NCBI GenBank assembly: GCA_026645635.1
Contig: JAPKMV010000230.1
Span: forward strand, 1-6,117
Source: Caldilineaceae bacterium
Lineage (GTDB): Bacteria; Chloroflexota; Anaerolineae; Caldilineales; Caldilineaceae
Direction: 5' to 3'
DNA length: 6,117 nucleotides
Shown: one piece after another, positions 1 to 6,117 of the stretch
Layout: the number at the start of each line of letters is the position of its first letter
How positions within the stretch are numbered: the stretch's first letter is position 1
Notes under the pieces: model-generated
Told to the model about the DNA's origin: nothing
Database searches by the model: none
Seen by the model: only the letters and a program-made list of their open reading frames with translations
Made by a program: the position numbers and the translations under genes

Positions 1-143
1 TAGCCCTCGAGCATCTGGACGAGCTTGCTCACTTCGCCCAGTTCTTCGATCGCGTGCAGCAGCGTGTGCCCCAACGTCAGGCGGTCCCAACCCCTGGCCC
101 TGTCCCACGCTTCCAGCCACTGTTGATATTCACGGATGTGCAT
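1..143 (-). CDS. MazG-like nucleotide pyrophosphohydrolase, N-terminal part (runs off window)
   Basis: The reverse strand reads from an ATG at 143-141 without a stop to the window edge, giving 47 residues that begin MHIREYQQWLEAWDRARGWD. Residues 33-40 (EELGEVSK) match the EExxE metal-binding motif of the all-alpha NTP pyrophosphohydrolase (MazG/dUTPase) superfamily, and the preceding Tyr-Gln-Gln-Trp helix is also usual there. The second half of the Mg2+ site (ExxD) would lie outside the window. Family members hydrolyse (d)NTPs to NMP and pyrophosphate, often as house-cleaning enzymes; substrate cannot be told from this fragment. The start is 43 nt after the recO stop on the same strand, so co-transcription with recO is likely. 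The Shine-Dalgarno is weak (ACGAGATC just upstream). It is too short in the window to be called by an ORF-length cut-off. Confidence 0.72.
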   Translation of the reverse strand, partial: MHIREYQQWLEAWDRARGWDRLTLGHTLLHAIEELGEVSKLVQMLEG

Positions 144-178
144 GTGTGATCTCGTTTGTTCTTGTTGGAAGGGCGCCG

Positions 179-192
179 CGGTGACGTCACCG
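179..192. other. 14-bp perfect palindrome over the recO stop codon
   Basis: CGGTGACGTCACCG is self-complementary over all 14 bases and contains the recO TGA (reverse strand 189-187). It sits at the recO/MazG-like gene junction, where a dimeric regulator or a small hairpin could act. It has no loop and no U-tract, so it is not an intrinsic terminator. It may be chance in GC-rich DNA. Confidence 0.25.
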
Positions 193-978
193 TTGCCCGG
201 CAGAGAGCGCGGCCACCCGGCGTAGAAAGTCGGGCGAGCGCAGATGGCTCTCCACCACACTGGCCATGTAGCGGTGCAGCAGGTTGTCCACTGCGCGCGC
301 CACCGCCGGACGCACCTGGACGCGCGCCACGGCAGCGTAGGGTTGGCTCTGCAAGAAGCGCAACACTTTGAGGATGTCCGGCTGAATTGGCTCCAGCCCC
401 TCGCGCTGACTGCCGCAGCGCGGGCAGAAGACGCCGCCATCAGCCAGGCTAAAGTAGTTCAGCTCCGCCTGCAACGGTTCTTCGCAGCTCAGACAGTGAA
501 AAAACTGGGGTTGAAAGCCGCTGAGACTCAGCAGTTGCAGATCGAACCAACGGAGCAGATTCGGTGCGGACGCATCCGTCAGCTTTGCGGTTTCGTCCAG
601 CGCGCGCAGCGCAAAAAGCGCCAGGTCCCACAACGGTTGATTGTCATCATTGGCGTCGGTGAAGTTGTCGACCAGTTCCGCCACATAGTTGGCTGCGGCG
701 ATGGCGTCGAGGTTCTCGCGCAGGTGGCGGAAACTCTCCACCGTCGACGCCTCCGTGATGATGTCCCAGGTGCGCGCCTGGGCCACCACCAGCGCCACAT
801 GGGTGAAAAGTTCGACATGGCCGGCCTTGCGGCTGGTCGTCTTGCGCACGCCCTTGGCCAGCAGCTCGATCTTCCCTTCGCGCGGCGTGAAGACCGTCAG
901 CACGCGGTCAGCGTCGTTCACATCGCGGCGGCGCAGAACGAGGGCATGAGTGGAGCGGACGCGTTCACGGGCATTCAT
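187..978 (-). CDS. recO: DNA repair protein RecO
   Basis: This 263-residue protein has the full RecO layout and the usual family length (about 240-270). Residues 8-80 form the OB-fold, including a typical opening (HALVLRRRDVNDADRVLTVFTPREGKIELLAKGVRK) with the basic KGVRKTTSRKAG stretch that contacts DNA. The rest is the helical C-terminal domain carrying a zinc-finger Cys quartet: C162-x2-C165 and C185-x2-C188. RecO binds ssDNA and SSB, anneals complementary strands and, with RecR (and RecF), loads RecA on gapped DNA. The ATG at 978-976 is preceded by GGTGAG five bases upstream, a good ribosome site. The gene begins only 38 nt after the hairpin terminator of the upstream tRNA-Glu, so it may depend on read-through from the tRNA promoter. 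A MazG-like gene follows on the same strand after 43 nt. Confidence 0.96.
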   Translation of the reverse strand: MNARERVRSTHALVLRRRDVNDADRVLTVFTPREGKIELLAKGVRKTTSRKAGHVELFTHVALVVAQARTWDIITEASTVESFRHLRENLDAIAAANYVAELVDNFTDANDDNQPLWDLALFALRALDETAKLTDASAPNLLRWFDLQLLSLSGFQPQFFHCLSCEEPLQAELNYFSLADGGVFCPRCGSQREGLEPIQPDILKVLRFLQSQPYAAVARVQVRPAVARAVDNLLHRYMASVVESHLRSPDFLRRVAALSAGQR

Positions 979-1010
979 GGCGGCTCACCAGCAGTCGAAC
1001 ACACGGGGGA

Positions 1011-1049
1011 GAAAAGCAATGTGGCAGCAGATGCGCTGCTGCCACATTG
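1011..1049 (-). terminator. Rho-independent terminator of tRNA-Glu
   Basis: Bases 1017-1030 (CAATGTGGCAGCAG) and 1036-1049 (CTGCTGCCACATTG) form a perfect 14-bp stem around a 5-nt loop. Read on the reverse strand, the stem is followed directly by CTTTTC (1016-1011), a short U-tract. It starts 11 nt after the tRNA 3' end. The plus-strand reading lacks a U-tract, so it works toward recO. Confidence 0.8.
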
Positions 1050-1060
1050 TTCTAGCCAGG

Positions 1061-1133
<73 letters not shown>

Positions 1134-1161
1134 GTGCGAACAAATCGTCTATTGCGGACGT

Positions 1162-1190
1162 ATTGTACTGGGTTGGATGGCTTTCGTCAA
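1162..1190 (-). promoter_or_regulatory. Sigma-70-type promoter of tRNA-Glu
   Basis: On the reverse strand, TTGACG (1190-1185) and TACAAT (1167-1162) are separated by exactly 17 nt; each differs from consensus at one base. The expected transcription start is near 1155, giving a leader of about 22 nt before the tRNA. This is the strongest promoter-like sequence in the window. Confidence 0.85.
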
Positions 1191-1232
1191 ATCCAGATGA
1201 AAGCAGCCGGTTTTAGAACGTTTCCGCGGCTG

Positions 1233-1241
1233 TGGTAGACT
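1233..1241 (+). promoter_or_regulatory. Possible extended -10 promoter for the nitrilase-like gene
   Basis: TGGTAGACT fits an extended -10 element (TGn followed by TAGACT). The -35 region 17 nt upstream (TTAGAA, 1213-1218) is poor. Transcription would begin near 1248, leaving a leader of about 37 nt to the GTG at 1285. It lies back to back with the tRNA-Glu promoter. Confidence 0.35.
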
Positions 1242-1284
1242 GGCTTGGTGGGTTGCACAAGGCGTGCGACCAGAAAGGGATGGC

Positions 1285-2562
1285 GTGGATCGGTTTATCG
1301 TTGCCAGCGTTCAGCAAAAACTGCGGGTGCCGCTGACGTTTGATGAATACAAAGAACAACTGCATCGCTTCTTGCGCGCATCCTCCGTCAAGCGGGCGCG
1401 GCTGGTCGTTTTCCCCGAGCTGGCAGGAAACTTGATCCTGCCGCTGCTCCTCGACGACTTCCGCTCCACGCTGCTCAAACGGGCGGATCGCGGTCGCCGC
1501 CGCAGCGCCAGCCTGTGGCAGCGCATGACCGGCGCGATGGCCGGCAGCGCCGCGGGTTTGCTCAAGGCGAGTTTCCAGGCGGGGTTCGGCGATCTCTACG
1601 CCGCCGCTGGGGACAACATCTGGCAGACCTATCAACAGACCTTCAGCGCACTGGCTGCAGAGTTTGGCGTTACACTCGTCGCGCCCAGCGCCTACCTGCC
1701 CGACCCCGCCGACAATGTCATCCGCAACCTGGCGGCAGTTTTCGGACCCAGCGGCGAGCTGCTCGGCGTTCAGAGCAAATTCCTGCTCAGCCCCATCGAC
1801 GAAACCTACTGCCAACCGGGCAGCACCTGGGATGTGATCCACACCGAAGTCGGCGCGCTGGGCGTGATCCTGGGCAGCGATGTCCTCTTCCCCGAGGTCG
1901 GGCGGCTGCTGGCCTTTCAAGGCGCAGAGTTGCTCGTCATGCAGGGGGCGTGCCAGTCGATGACGGCCTACAACAAGCTGCGCGCCGGTGCGCTGGCGCG
2001 CATGCAAGACAACCAACTCTTCGCCGCCTCCGCCTATCTCGTCGGCGTCGATCAGATGACCAAGACGAGCCAGGAGCCGTTCGTCGGCAAATCGGCGATC
2101 TTCGCACCCCAGGAGCTGACGCCCCGCTTTAACGGCGTGCTGGTCGAAATGGGCAGCCACAGCAGCGAGGGCGTGCTCACCGCAGAATGGGACATGCGCG
2201 CACTGCGCCAGCTTTGGGAAGAGAGCGAAACGCCGCTGCGCAAATCCCTTGCCCTGGGTCAAACGTCAAAGATGTTGGCCAGCCTCTACCAGCGGCTGCA
2301 AGATACGCCGCGGCTCGCCGACAGCGCTGCGCCGGCGGATGCGCTGCCGCAGCTCAACCTGGACGAGCTGCCGGTGCTTGCCTCGGTGACGAGTCGCTGG
2401 CCGCTGCGCCCGACGCCGGCCGCCGATGCCGCCGCGGAGACGGTGGCCGACTGGCCGGAACGTCCTGCCCAGCCTGCCGCGCCCGCCAGCAGCGAGGCGC
2501 CCTACGAGGAAGAAACCGACGAGATGGACGCGTTGGCGAACGGGCAGAGTCGCGACGGCTAG
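1285..2562 (+). CDS. Nitrilase-superfamily (carbon-nitrogen hydrolase) protein lacking the catalytic Cys
   Basis: Numbered from the GTG at 1285 (425 aa). The nitrilase fold is clear: a first strand with IVASVQ near residue 5, catalytic Glu in VVFPELAGN (E45), the Lys strand [10 protein letters not shown] (K165) with a following Glu (E173), and the elbow DVLFPEVGR (199-207). The nucleophile position, normally C in ICxDxxFPE, reads LGSD: G197-S198-D199 (GGC AGC GAT at 1873-1881). So the protein should not act by the usual Cys thioester chemistry; it may be a pseudoenzyme or use other chemistry. Residues about 53-108 form a basic and Ala/Gly-rich insertion after the Glu. Residues from about 340 are an Ala/Pro/Glu-rich, probably disordered tail ending acidic. 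I prefer the GTG at 1285 because AGAAAGGGA lies six to seven bases upstream; an in-frame GTG at 1264 adds seven residues but has a badly spaced site. No signal peptide or membrane segment is visible, so it is probably cytoplasmic. It stands alone, convergent with the lipoprotein gene. Confidence 0.85.
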   Translation: MDRFIVASVQQKLRVPLTFDEYKEQLHRFLRASSVKRARLVVFPELAGNLILPLLLDDFRSTLLKRADRGRRRSASLWQRMTGAMAGSAAGLLKASFQAGFGDLYAAAGDNIWQTYQQTFSALAAEFGVTLVAPSAYLPDPADNVIRNLAAVFGPSGELLGVQSKFLLSPIDETYCQPGSTWDVIHTEVGALGVILGSDVLFPEVGRLLAFQGAELLVMQGACQSMTAYNKLRAGALARMQDNQLFAASAYLVGVDQMTKTSQEPFVGKSAIFAPQELTPRFNGVLVEMGSHSSEGVLTAEWDMRALRQLWEESETPLRKSLALGQTSKMLASLYQRLQDTPRLADSAAPADALPQLNLDELPVLASVTSRWPLRPTPAADAAAETVADWPERPAQPAAPASSEAPYEEETDEMDALANGQSRDG

Positions 2563-2572
2563 CGCGGGTTGC

Positions 2573-2664
2573 GTGTTACGTGTTACGTGCTGCGTGTTTC
2601 GTGCTGCGTGTTTCGTGCTGCGTGACGAGACGAAACACGTAACACGTAACACGCAGCACGTAAC
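2573..2664. repeat. Heptamer tandem repeat (GTGYTNC) in inverted arrangement between convergent genes
   Basis: From 2573 to 2621 seven 7-nt units run head to tail: GTGTTAC, GTGTTAC, GTGCTGC, GTGTTTC, GTGCTGC, GTGTTTC, GTGCTGC. From about 2631 to 2664 the same units occur on the opposite strand. The two arms contain a perfect 19-bp inverted repeat (2571-2589 with 2636-2654), and two other registers also pair: 2582-2598 with 2648-2664 (17 bp) and 2607-2615 with 2631-2639 (9 bp). The repeat fills the gap between the stop codons at 2562 and 2683, so it can form an RNA hairpin downstream of both genes and may serve as a bidirectional 3' end, although there is no U-tract. Open frames across it are repeat artefacts. 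Confidence 0.85.
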
Positions 2665-2682
2665 GCGCCCGCTCCTTTGGGT

Positions 2683-3936
2683 TCACTGCGGCGACCAACT
2701 CGCCATGACGCCCGGCCCCACATAGACCGGCGCTTCCCCCTCCGTCACCGGCTGCACCCAGATGCCGGAACGTCCGTCACTCATCCAGCCCGCATAGACC
2801 AACGCATCACTGGCAGGCGACCAGATGCGGTGGCTCTGCATGTACTGGTCGAAAAATGGCAGGTAGTTGGTGAGAAAGGTGTTCGTTGGGGAAAAGGTGC
2901 TGAGCGCAATGCGCTGGCTGCCGTCCCAGACGTTCCAACGCATCCCCACGCGATTGCGCAGCGGCTCCAAAGTCAGATACGCCAACTGCTGACCATCCGG
3001 GCTCCAGGCAAACGCCACCACCGGACGATCCGTGATCGAACGTGTGGCCTGCGTCGCCAGATCCACGACGTAGAGCGGGCCGAGCGTGTTGGCCTGTGTC
3101 GCGCGTGGGGTGGGTACATAGGCAAGCCGCATGCCGTCAGGACTCACCGCAAAGGTGATCTGGCCATCGAAATCGGTGATCTCCTGCTGCACCACCCCGT
3201 CCAGATCAGTCACAACCAGATATTGCTGAAGCGTGTCGGCCAATGCATAGACCAGGGAGCGGCCGTCAGGCGTCCACTGCGGCGTTTGGAACGCACCGCC
3301 CGAAATCACGAGCGAGGTCTGTTCGCCGGTGATGGCTTGCCGTTCCACCCGCTCATTGGCGATGTGGGTGACGATCTCCTCGCCATCCGGCGCCCACGCA
3401 AAGTAGAAAGGTTGACCATCGGCCAGCGTCTGCACCTGGTTTGCGCCTCCGCTCACATCTACCAGCCGCAGGGCAATCGATGGCTCTTCCACCACCGTCC
3501 AGTTGCTCAGGTATGCCAGTTGATCGCCGCGCGGACTCCAGGCAATGTAGAACGGTGCGAAGGGCACCGACACCTCGCGGCGGTCGCTGCCGTCAAACTG
3601 GCTCGTAATCAGCGCGCTGCCGCGGCGGTCGATCCGGCTCCAGGCGATTTGGCTGCCATCGGCCGACCAGGTCGGCTGGGCATAGACGCGCCGCGCCGAG
3701 CCGTCGTCGGTCAGGGCAAAGCGCTGGGCGCCATCCGGGCTGGCCAGGTAGATGTTGCCGTCAGCGCCTTGCACCAGGAGTTGATTGGCCGGCGTTGACG
3801 GCGCAGCGGTGTTGACCGAGGTGGACGCAGCGCGCAGACCAAAGCGCTGCATCAGCGCCGGCGGCGGATTGCTGCAGCCCGCAAGCAGCATCAGAGCCAA
3901 GAGCGACAACAGTGGGACGCGTAAGCGACGCAGCAT
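2683..3936 (-). CDS. Lipoprotein with a PD40/TolB-like beta-propeller
   Basis: This 417-residue protein starts with a basic n-region (MLRRLR), a hydrophobic core and a lipobox LLAGC with Cys21, so it is predicted to be a lipoprotein cleaved by signal peptidase II and anchored on the outer face of a membrane. A short Pro/Ala/Ser/Thr linker (about 22-50) follows. The rest carries repeated PD40 (WD40-like, TolB family) blades: WSADGSQIAW (90-99), WSPRGDQLAY (133), WAPDGEEIVT (181), WTPDGRSLVY (221), VSPDGMRLAY (264), WSPDGQQLAY (311), WSPASDALVY (372) and a final ASWSP, about seven blades with the last strand probably closing the ring. Such propellers bind proteins or ligands; no catalytic residues or extra domain are visible, and it is not TolB proper. 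The ATG is preceded by GGGGAGGG at a rather long 11-nt spacing. It appears to be transcribed alone; no convincing promoter was found. Confidence 0.85.
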   Translation of the reverse strand: MLRRLRVPLLSLLALMLLAGCSNPPPALMQRFGLRAASTSVNTAAPSTPANQLLVQGADGNIYLASPDGAQRFALTDDGSARRVYAQPTWSADGSQIAWSRIDRRGSALITSQFDGSDRREVSVPFAPFYIAWSPRGDQLAYLSNWTVVEEPSIALRLVDVSGGANQVQTLADGQPFYFAWAPDGEEIVTHIANERVERQAITGEQTSLVISGGAFQTPQWTPDGRSLVYALADTLQQYLVVTDLDGVVQQEITDFDGQITFAVSPDGMRLAYVPTPRATQANTLGPLYVVDLATQATRSITDRPVVAFAWSPDGQQLAYLTLEPLRNRVGMRWNVWDGSQRIALSTFSPTNTFLTNYLPFFDQYMQSHRIWSPASDALVYAGWMSDGRSGIWVQPVTEGEAPVYVGPGVMASWSPQ

Positions 3937-4066
3937 AAATTAAGATTCCCTCCCCAGATTCACGACGATTCCACTGCGTTTCTTCCCGCCGCCTGTGTGG
4001 GATTCGTAGAATAGGCGCGAACAGGGCGTTTCACAGCAAAACTGCTTACAAACACGCTGGATCGCC

Positions 4067-4120
4067 CAGATTACGCAGATTGACGGTTCCCGCATCTGTG
4101 TAATCTGCGTAATCTGTGGA
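4067..4120. repeat. Nonamer repeat (ATCTGYGTA) with a 15-bp inverted repeat
   Basis: ATCTGTGTA (4094-4102), ATCTGCGTA (4103-4111) and ATCTGTGGA (4112-4120) are three head-to-tail 9-nt units. Two units in the opposite sense lie at 4067-4081. Together they give a perfect 15-bp inverted repeat, CAGATTACGCAGATT (4067-4081) with AATCTGCGTAATCTG (4102-4116), around a 20-nt spacer. The element lies 30 nt downstream of the methyltransferase stop and about 130 nt upstream of the lipoprotein start. It could mark the 3' end of the purB-methyltransferase transcript, but no U-tract follows. Apart from this element the 213-bp gap 3937-4149 shows only the lipoprotein ribosome site. Confidence 0.8.
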
Positions 4121-4149
4121 TGATGCCCGAGTGTTCCAAACTGAATTCG

Positions 4150-5280
4150 TTACGCCGAGGAAAGAGGACGCAGCCAGAGGGTGATTTCGCTGCGGTTGTG
4201 GAAAAGCTGGCGTGCGCCCGCCACGACATACGCCTGTCGCAGCAGCGCCAACGCCTGGTCGAGCACCGGGCGGCGGCCCTGTTCGGGCAGTTTGAGCGTC
4301 ATGATGACGTGGCCGTGGCGATAGAGCGCAGGGGCATACGCCACCATCAGCCGCGCCGAGTCGCGGCCATCCATGCGCATGTCGTTGACAATCAGGTCAT
4401 AACGGTCCGGGTCGGCGCGCAGATAGGCTTCCGCGGTCATGCGCATGTGGCGGATGCCGCTGTCGCTGGTCAGCCGCGGGTCGAGGTCGCCCGGATCGAC
4501 GGCAGTCACATACTGGCCGCGCTGCCGCAGCACGCGCGTCCAGCCGCCGGGCGACGCGCCCAAATCCAGCGCCCGCCCCCGCGGCGGGAGGTCGATGCCA
4601 AAGACGGCGAACGCTTCCAGCAGCTTGAATTCGGCGCGGCTGACCTGCTCCGGCTCCCGCGCAAAACGATGCATCCCGCCCGCCCAGTCGGAAAGATTCT
4701 GCGCCGGCAGCGACAGGCCGGCGAGCGCACAGAGCAGCGGGTGACTCTGGCGTGCAGGGATCGGCGCCGTTGGATCGTCAAGATGGCGGAGCAGCGTAGC
4801 CGGCAGTTGCGCCACAACCAGCGAGACGATCTGCTGCGGTGCGCGCACGTCCACGCTGGCGCCGGTCTGCCCCGCGACCCGCTCCGCCACGGCGCGGTTG
4901 ATGTCGAAAGGCTTGTACGCGGTGGGCGCCAACAGACGCGACTGCACGGAAAAAGTCAAAGTCGGGTCGAAGGCGGCGAACCAGGCCGCGGGTGCATCTT
5001 CAGGCAGCAGGGAAGCGGGGAGCCGCTCCAGGTCGCGCGCATCGCCGGCGAGCGGCTGCGCGGCGTGCACCGGGCAGATGTGACGCACGAAAATCGGCGG
5101 ATTCACGGCCCACGCCTGCGCCACCTGGTCGAAGGGCTGGTGCGCGTCAGCCAGCAGCACACCCGGCGCCAGGTCGAGCAGCACTGCCGCATCCGGCGCA
5201 GCGGCCGCCAGTTCGGCGCGGGCCAGATCGACAGAATCTTCGTGGCAGGTCAAAATCAGGTGCTGCGCGACCGTCGTCAT
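4150..5280 (-). CDS. FtsJ/RlmM-type SAM-dependent RNA 2'-O-methyltransferase
   Basis: The 376-residue product resembles RlmM (YgdE, 23S rRNA C2498 2'-O-methyltransferase, about 366 aa in E. coli) in length and layout. The N-terminal half (about 1-195) is a divergent, probably THUMP-like RNA-binding region. The C-terminal half is a Rossmann-fold RrmJ/FtsJ methyltransferase: SAM motif I LDLGASPGGW (238-247), the acidic strand VTAVDPGDL (258-266) and the complete K-D-K-E catalytic tetrad as K219 (SRAEFKLLEAF), D300 (YDLIVNDMRMD), K330 (VIMTLKLP) and E365 (RSEITLWL). Ribose 2'-O-methylation is therefore a firm expectation; the target nucleotide is an inference. The ATG overlaps the purB stop (ATGA), and GGTGAGGG seven bases upstream lies inside the end of purB, so translation should be coupled to purB. 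No intrinsic terminator follows; the nonamer inverted repeat is 34 nt downstream. Confidence 0.88.
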   Translation of the reverse strand: MTTVAQHLILTCHEDSVDLARAELAAAAPDAAVLLDLAPGVLLADAHQPFDQVAQAWAVNPPIFVRHICPVHAAQPLAGDARDLERLPASLLPEDAPAAWFAAFDPTLTFSVQSRLLAPTAYKPFDINRAVAERVAGQTGASVDVRAPQQIVSLVVAQLPATLLRHLDDPTAPIPARQSHPLLCALAGLSLPAQNLSDWAGGMHRFAREPEQVSRAEFKLLEAFAVFGIDLPPRGRALDLGASPGGWTRVLRQRGQYVTAVDPGDLDPRLTSDSGIRHMRMTAEAYLRADPDRYDLIVNDMRMDGRDSARLMVAYAPALYRHGHVIMTLKLPEQGRRPVLDQALALLRQAYVVAGARQLFHNRSEITLWLRPLSSA

Positions 5281-6117
5281 GGCATGACCCTCACCGCCAA
5301 CGCATCACGGATGGCCGTAGCCAGCGCCCGCGCCCGCGGCGCCGCATCACCGACGTGGGCCGAAGCATCCATCAACGGCGCCAGGTCGGCAGGCGGAATC
5401 AGCGCCGTGATGCGCGGGTCGGCGGCGAGCAGGGCGGCGAGCGGGTTGGCGGCGCCAGCTTGCAGCGCAGCCCAGGCCGCCAGACTGTGTTCGCGAATCA
5501 CCTCGTGCAGGGATTGGCGGTCGCCGCCGGCGCGCACGGCGGCCATCAACACGCGCTCGGTGGCGGCAAACAGGCCGTAGTCGCGCAGGTTGCGCGCCAC
5601 CGCCGCCGGCCAGATCTGCATCCCCTCGACCAGCGCGGTGGCGCGGGTGAGCGCCTCATCGGTGAGCAGAAACGCCTCCGGCAGCACCAGGCGGCGATTG
5701 GCCGAATCGTCCAGCGTGCGTTCGAGCAGGCTCAGCGCGGCATTCTCCCAGGCAACGGCCGGCAGCGCCGCGACAAGGCGGGTCAGGCTGTCGATGTTTT
5801 CGGCAGTGATGGGATTGCGTTTGAAGGGCATGGCGCTCGACCCAACCTGCCTGGCGCCGAAAGGTTCGCTCCACTCGCCAAAGGGCGGACTTTGCAGCAG
5901 GCGCAGATCGAAGGCAAATTTGTGCAGGCTGGCGCAGACGCAGGCCAGCGCGTTGAGCACCAGCCAATCCTGTTTGCGCGGATAAGTCTGGGTGGCTACA
6001 GGAAATGGCTCAAGGCCGAGCCGCGCCATCACCGCTGCTTCCAGTTGATGGGGCGCCCGCCCTGTGCCGGCCAGCAAGTCCCCATAACTGGCGCTGACGC
6101 CCACCGCGCCCTTCAGC
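5277..6117 (-). CDS. purB: Adenylosuccinate lyase, C-terminal part (5' end outside window)
   Basis: The frame is open from the right edge (reading LKGAVGVSASYGDL) to a TGA at 5279-5277, giving 279 residues of a protein that is normally about 430-460 long; the first 150-180 residues are missing. The fumarase/aspartase superfamily signature GSSAMPFKRNP lies at 5811-5843 and includes the flexible-loop Ser that acts as catalytic base, followed by ITAEN. The downstream RNLRDYGLFAATERVLMAAV region is typical of PurB. The enzyme releases fumarate from SAICAR and from adenylosuccinate, two steps of purine synthesis, in the cytoplasm. A GTG at 6104 is an internal Val codon and not the start, because homologous sequence (KGAVG) continues upstream of it. 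The stop overlaps the ATG of the methyltransferase gene. Confidence 0.96.
   Translation of the reverse strand, partial: LKGAVGVSASYGDLLAGTGRAPHQLEAAVMARLGLEPFPVATQTYPRKQDWLVLNALACVCASLHKFAFDLRLLQSPPFGEWSEPFGARQVGSSAMPFKRNPITAENIDSLTRLVAALPAVAWENAALSLLERTLDDSANRRLVLPEAFLLTDEALTRATALVEGMQIWPAAVARNLRDYGLFAATERVLMAAVRAGGDRQSLHEVIREHSLAAWAALQAGAANPLAALLAADPRITALIPPADLAPLMDASAHVGDAAPRARALATAIRDALAVRVMP

Noticed and set aside
1264..1284. Upstream GTG start for the nitrilase-like gene
   Set aside because: The only purine-rich sequence (AAGG) is one base from this GTG, whereas the GTG at 1285 has AGAAAGGGA well spaced, and family homology begins just after it.
1213..2262. Minus-strand open frame of 349 codons
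   Set aside because: It is antisense to the nitrilase-like gene, has no recognised motif, and would run across the extended -10 region and leader of that gene.
2573..2664. Heptamer array considered as a CRISPR array
   Set aside because: Units are 7 nt, contiguous and without unique spacers, and no cas gene is present.
2266..2725. Small open frames on both strands with RNTQHVTRNTQ-like repeats
   Set aside because: The repeated peptide is only the translation of the heptamer DNA repeat; the frames have no independent coding evidence.
2677..3798. Plus-strand open frame of 373 codons
   Set aside because: It is antisense to the lipoprotein gene, whose lipobox and PD40 repeats are unambiguous; the antisense product is low-complexity and basic.
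3960..4060. Promoter for the lipoprotein gene
   Set aside because: TATTCT on the reverse strand near 4008-4013 resembles a -10 box, but no -35 element lies at an acceptable spacing, so it is not listed.
4120..5580. Long plus-strand open frame of 486 codons
   Set aside because: It runs antisense to the methyltransferase and purB, which have clear family motifs. Its product is Arg/His/Gln-rich with no recognisable domain, as expected from the complement of GC-rich coding DNA.

Overview
The window is a high-GC bacterial chromosomal segment made of ordinary housekeeping genes plus two less ordinary ones. Style of the RecO and PurB sequences, the short intergenic tandem repeats and the GC-rich codon use suggest a member of the Chloroflexota (Caldilinea/Anaerolineae-like). 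That is an inference from general resemblance, not a database result.

Layout from left to right. Bases 1-978 (minus strand) hold the 5' part of a MazG-like nucleotide pyrophosphohydrolase gene, cut by the window edge, preceded by a complete recO. Bases 1011-1190 (minus strand) hold a compact tRNA-Glu(UUC) unit with a near-consensus promoter, the 73-nt tRNA and a strong hairpin terminator; recO lies immediately downstream of that terminator. Bases 1285-2562 (plus strand) encode a nitrilase-superfamily protein that keeps the fold's Glu and Lys but has Gly where the nucleophilic Cys should be. This gene converges on a minus-strand lipoprotein gene (2683-3936) with a seven-bladed PD40/TolB-type propeller. 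The 120-bp gap between them is filled by a heptamer tandem repeat arranged as an inverted repeat. A 213-bp gap (3937-4149) carries a second repeat, a 9-nt unit in both orientations, next to the upstream region of the lipoprotein gene. Bases 4150-6117 (minus strand) hold purB (3' part only) translationally coupled through an ATGA overlap to an FtsJ/RlmM-type RNA 2'-O-methyltransferase gene.

Functionally, purB feeds purine synthesis, the methyltransferase and tRNA-Glu serve translation, RecO serves recombinational repair, and the MazG-like protein probably cleans or hydrolyses nucleotides. No CRISPR array, transposase, phage gene, toxin-antitoxin pair or secondary-metabolite cluster was seen. 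The best candidates for novelty are the Cys-less nitrilase homologue and the two families of short intergenic repeats.
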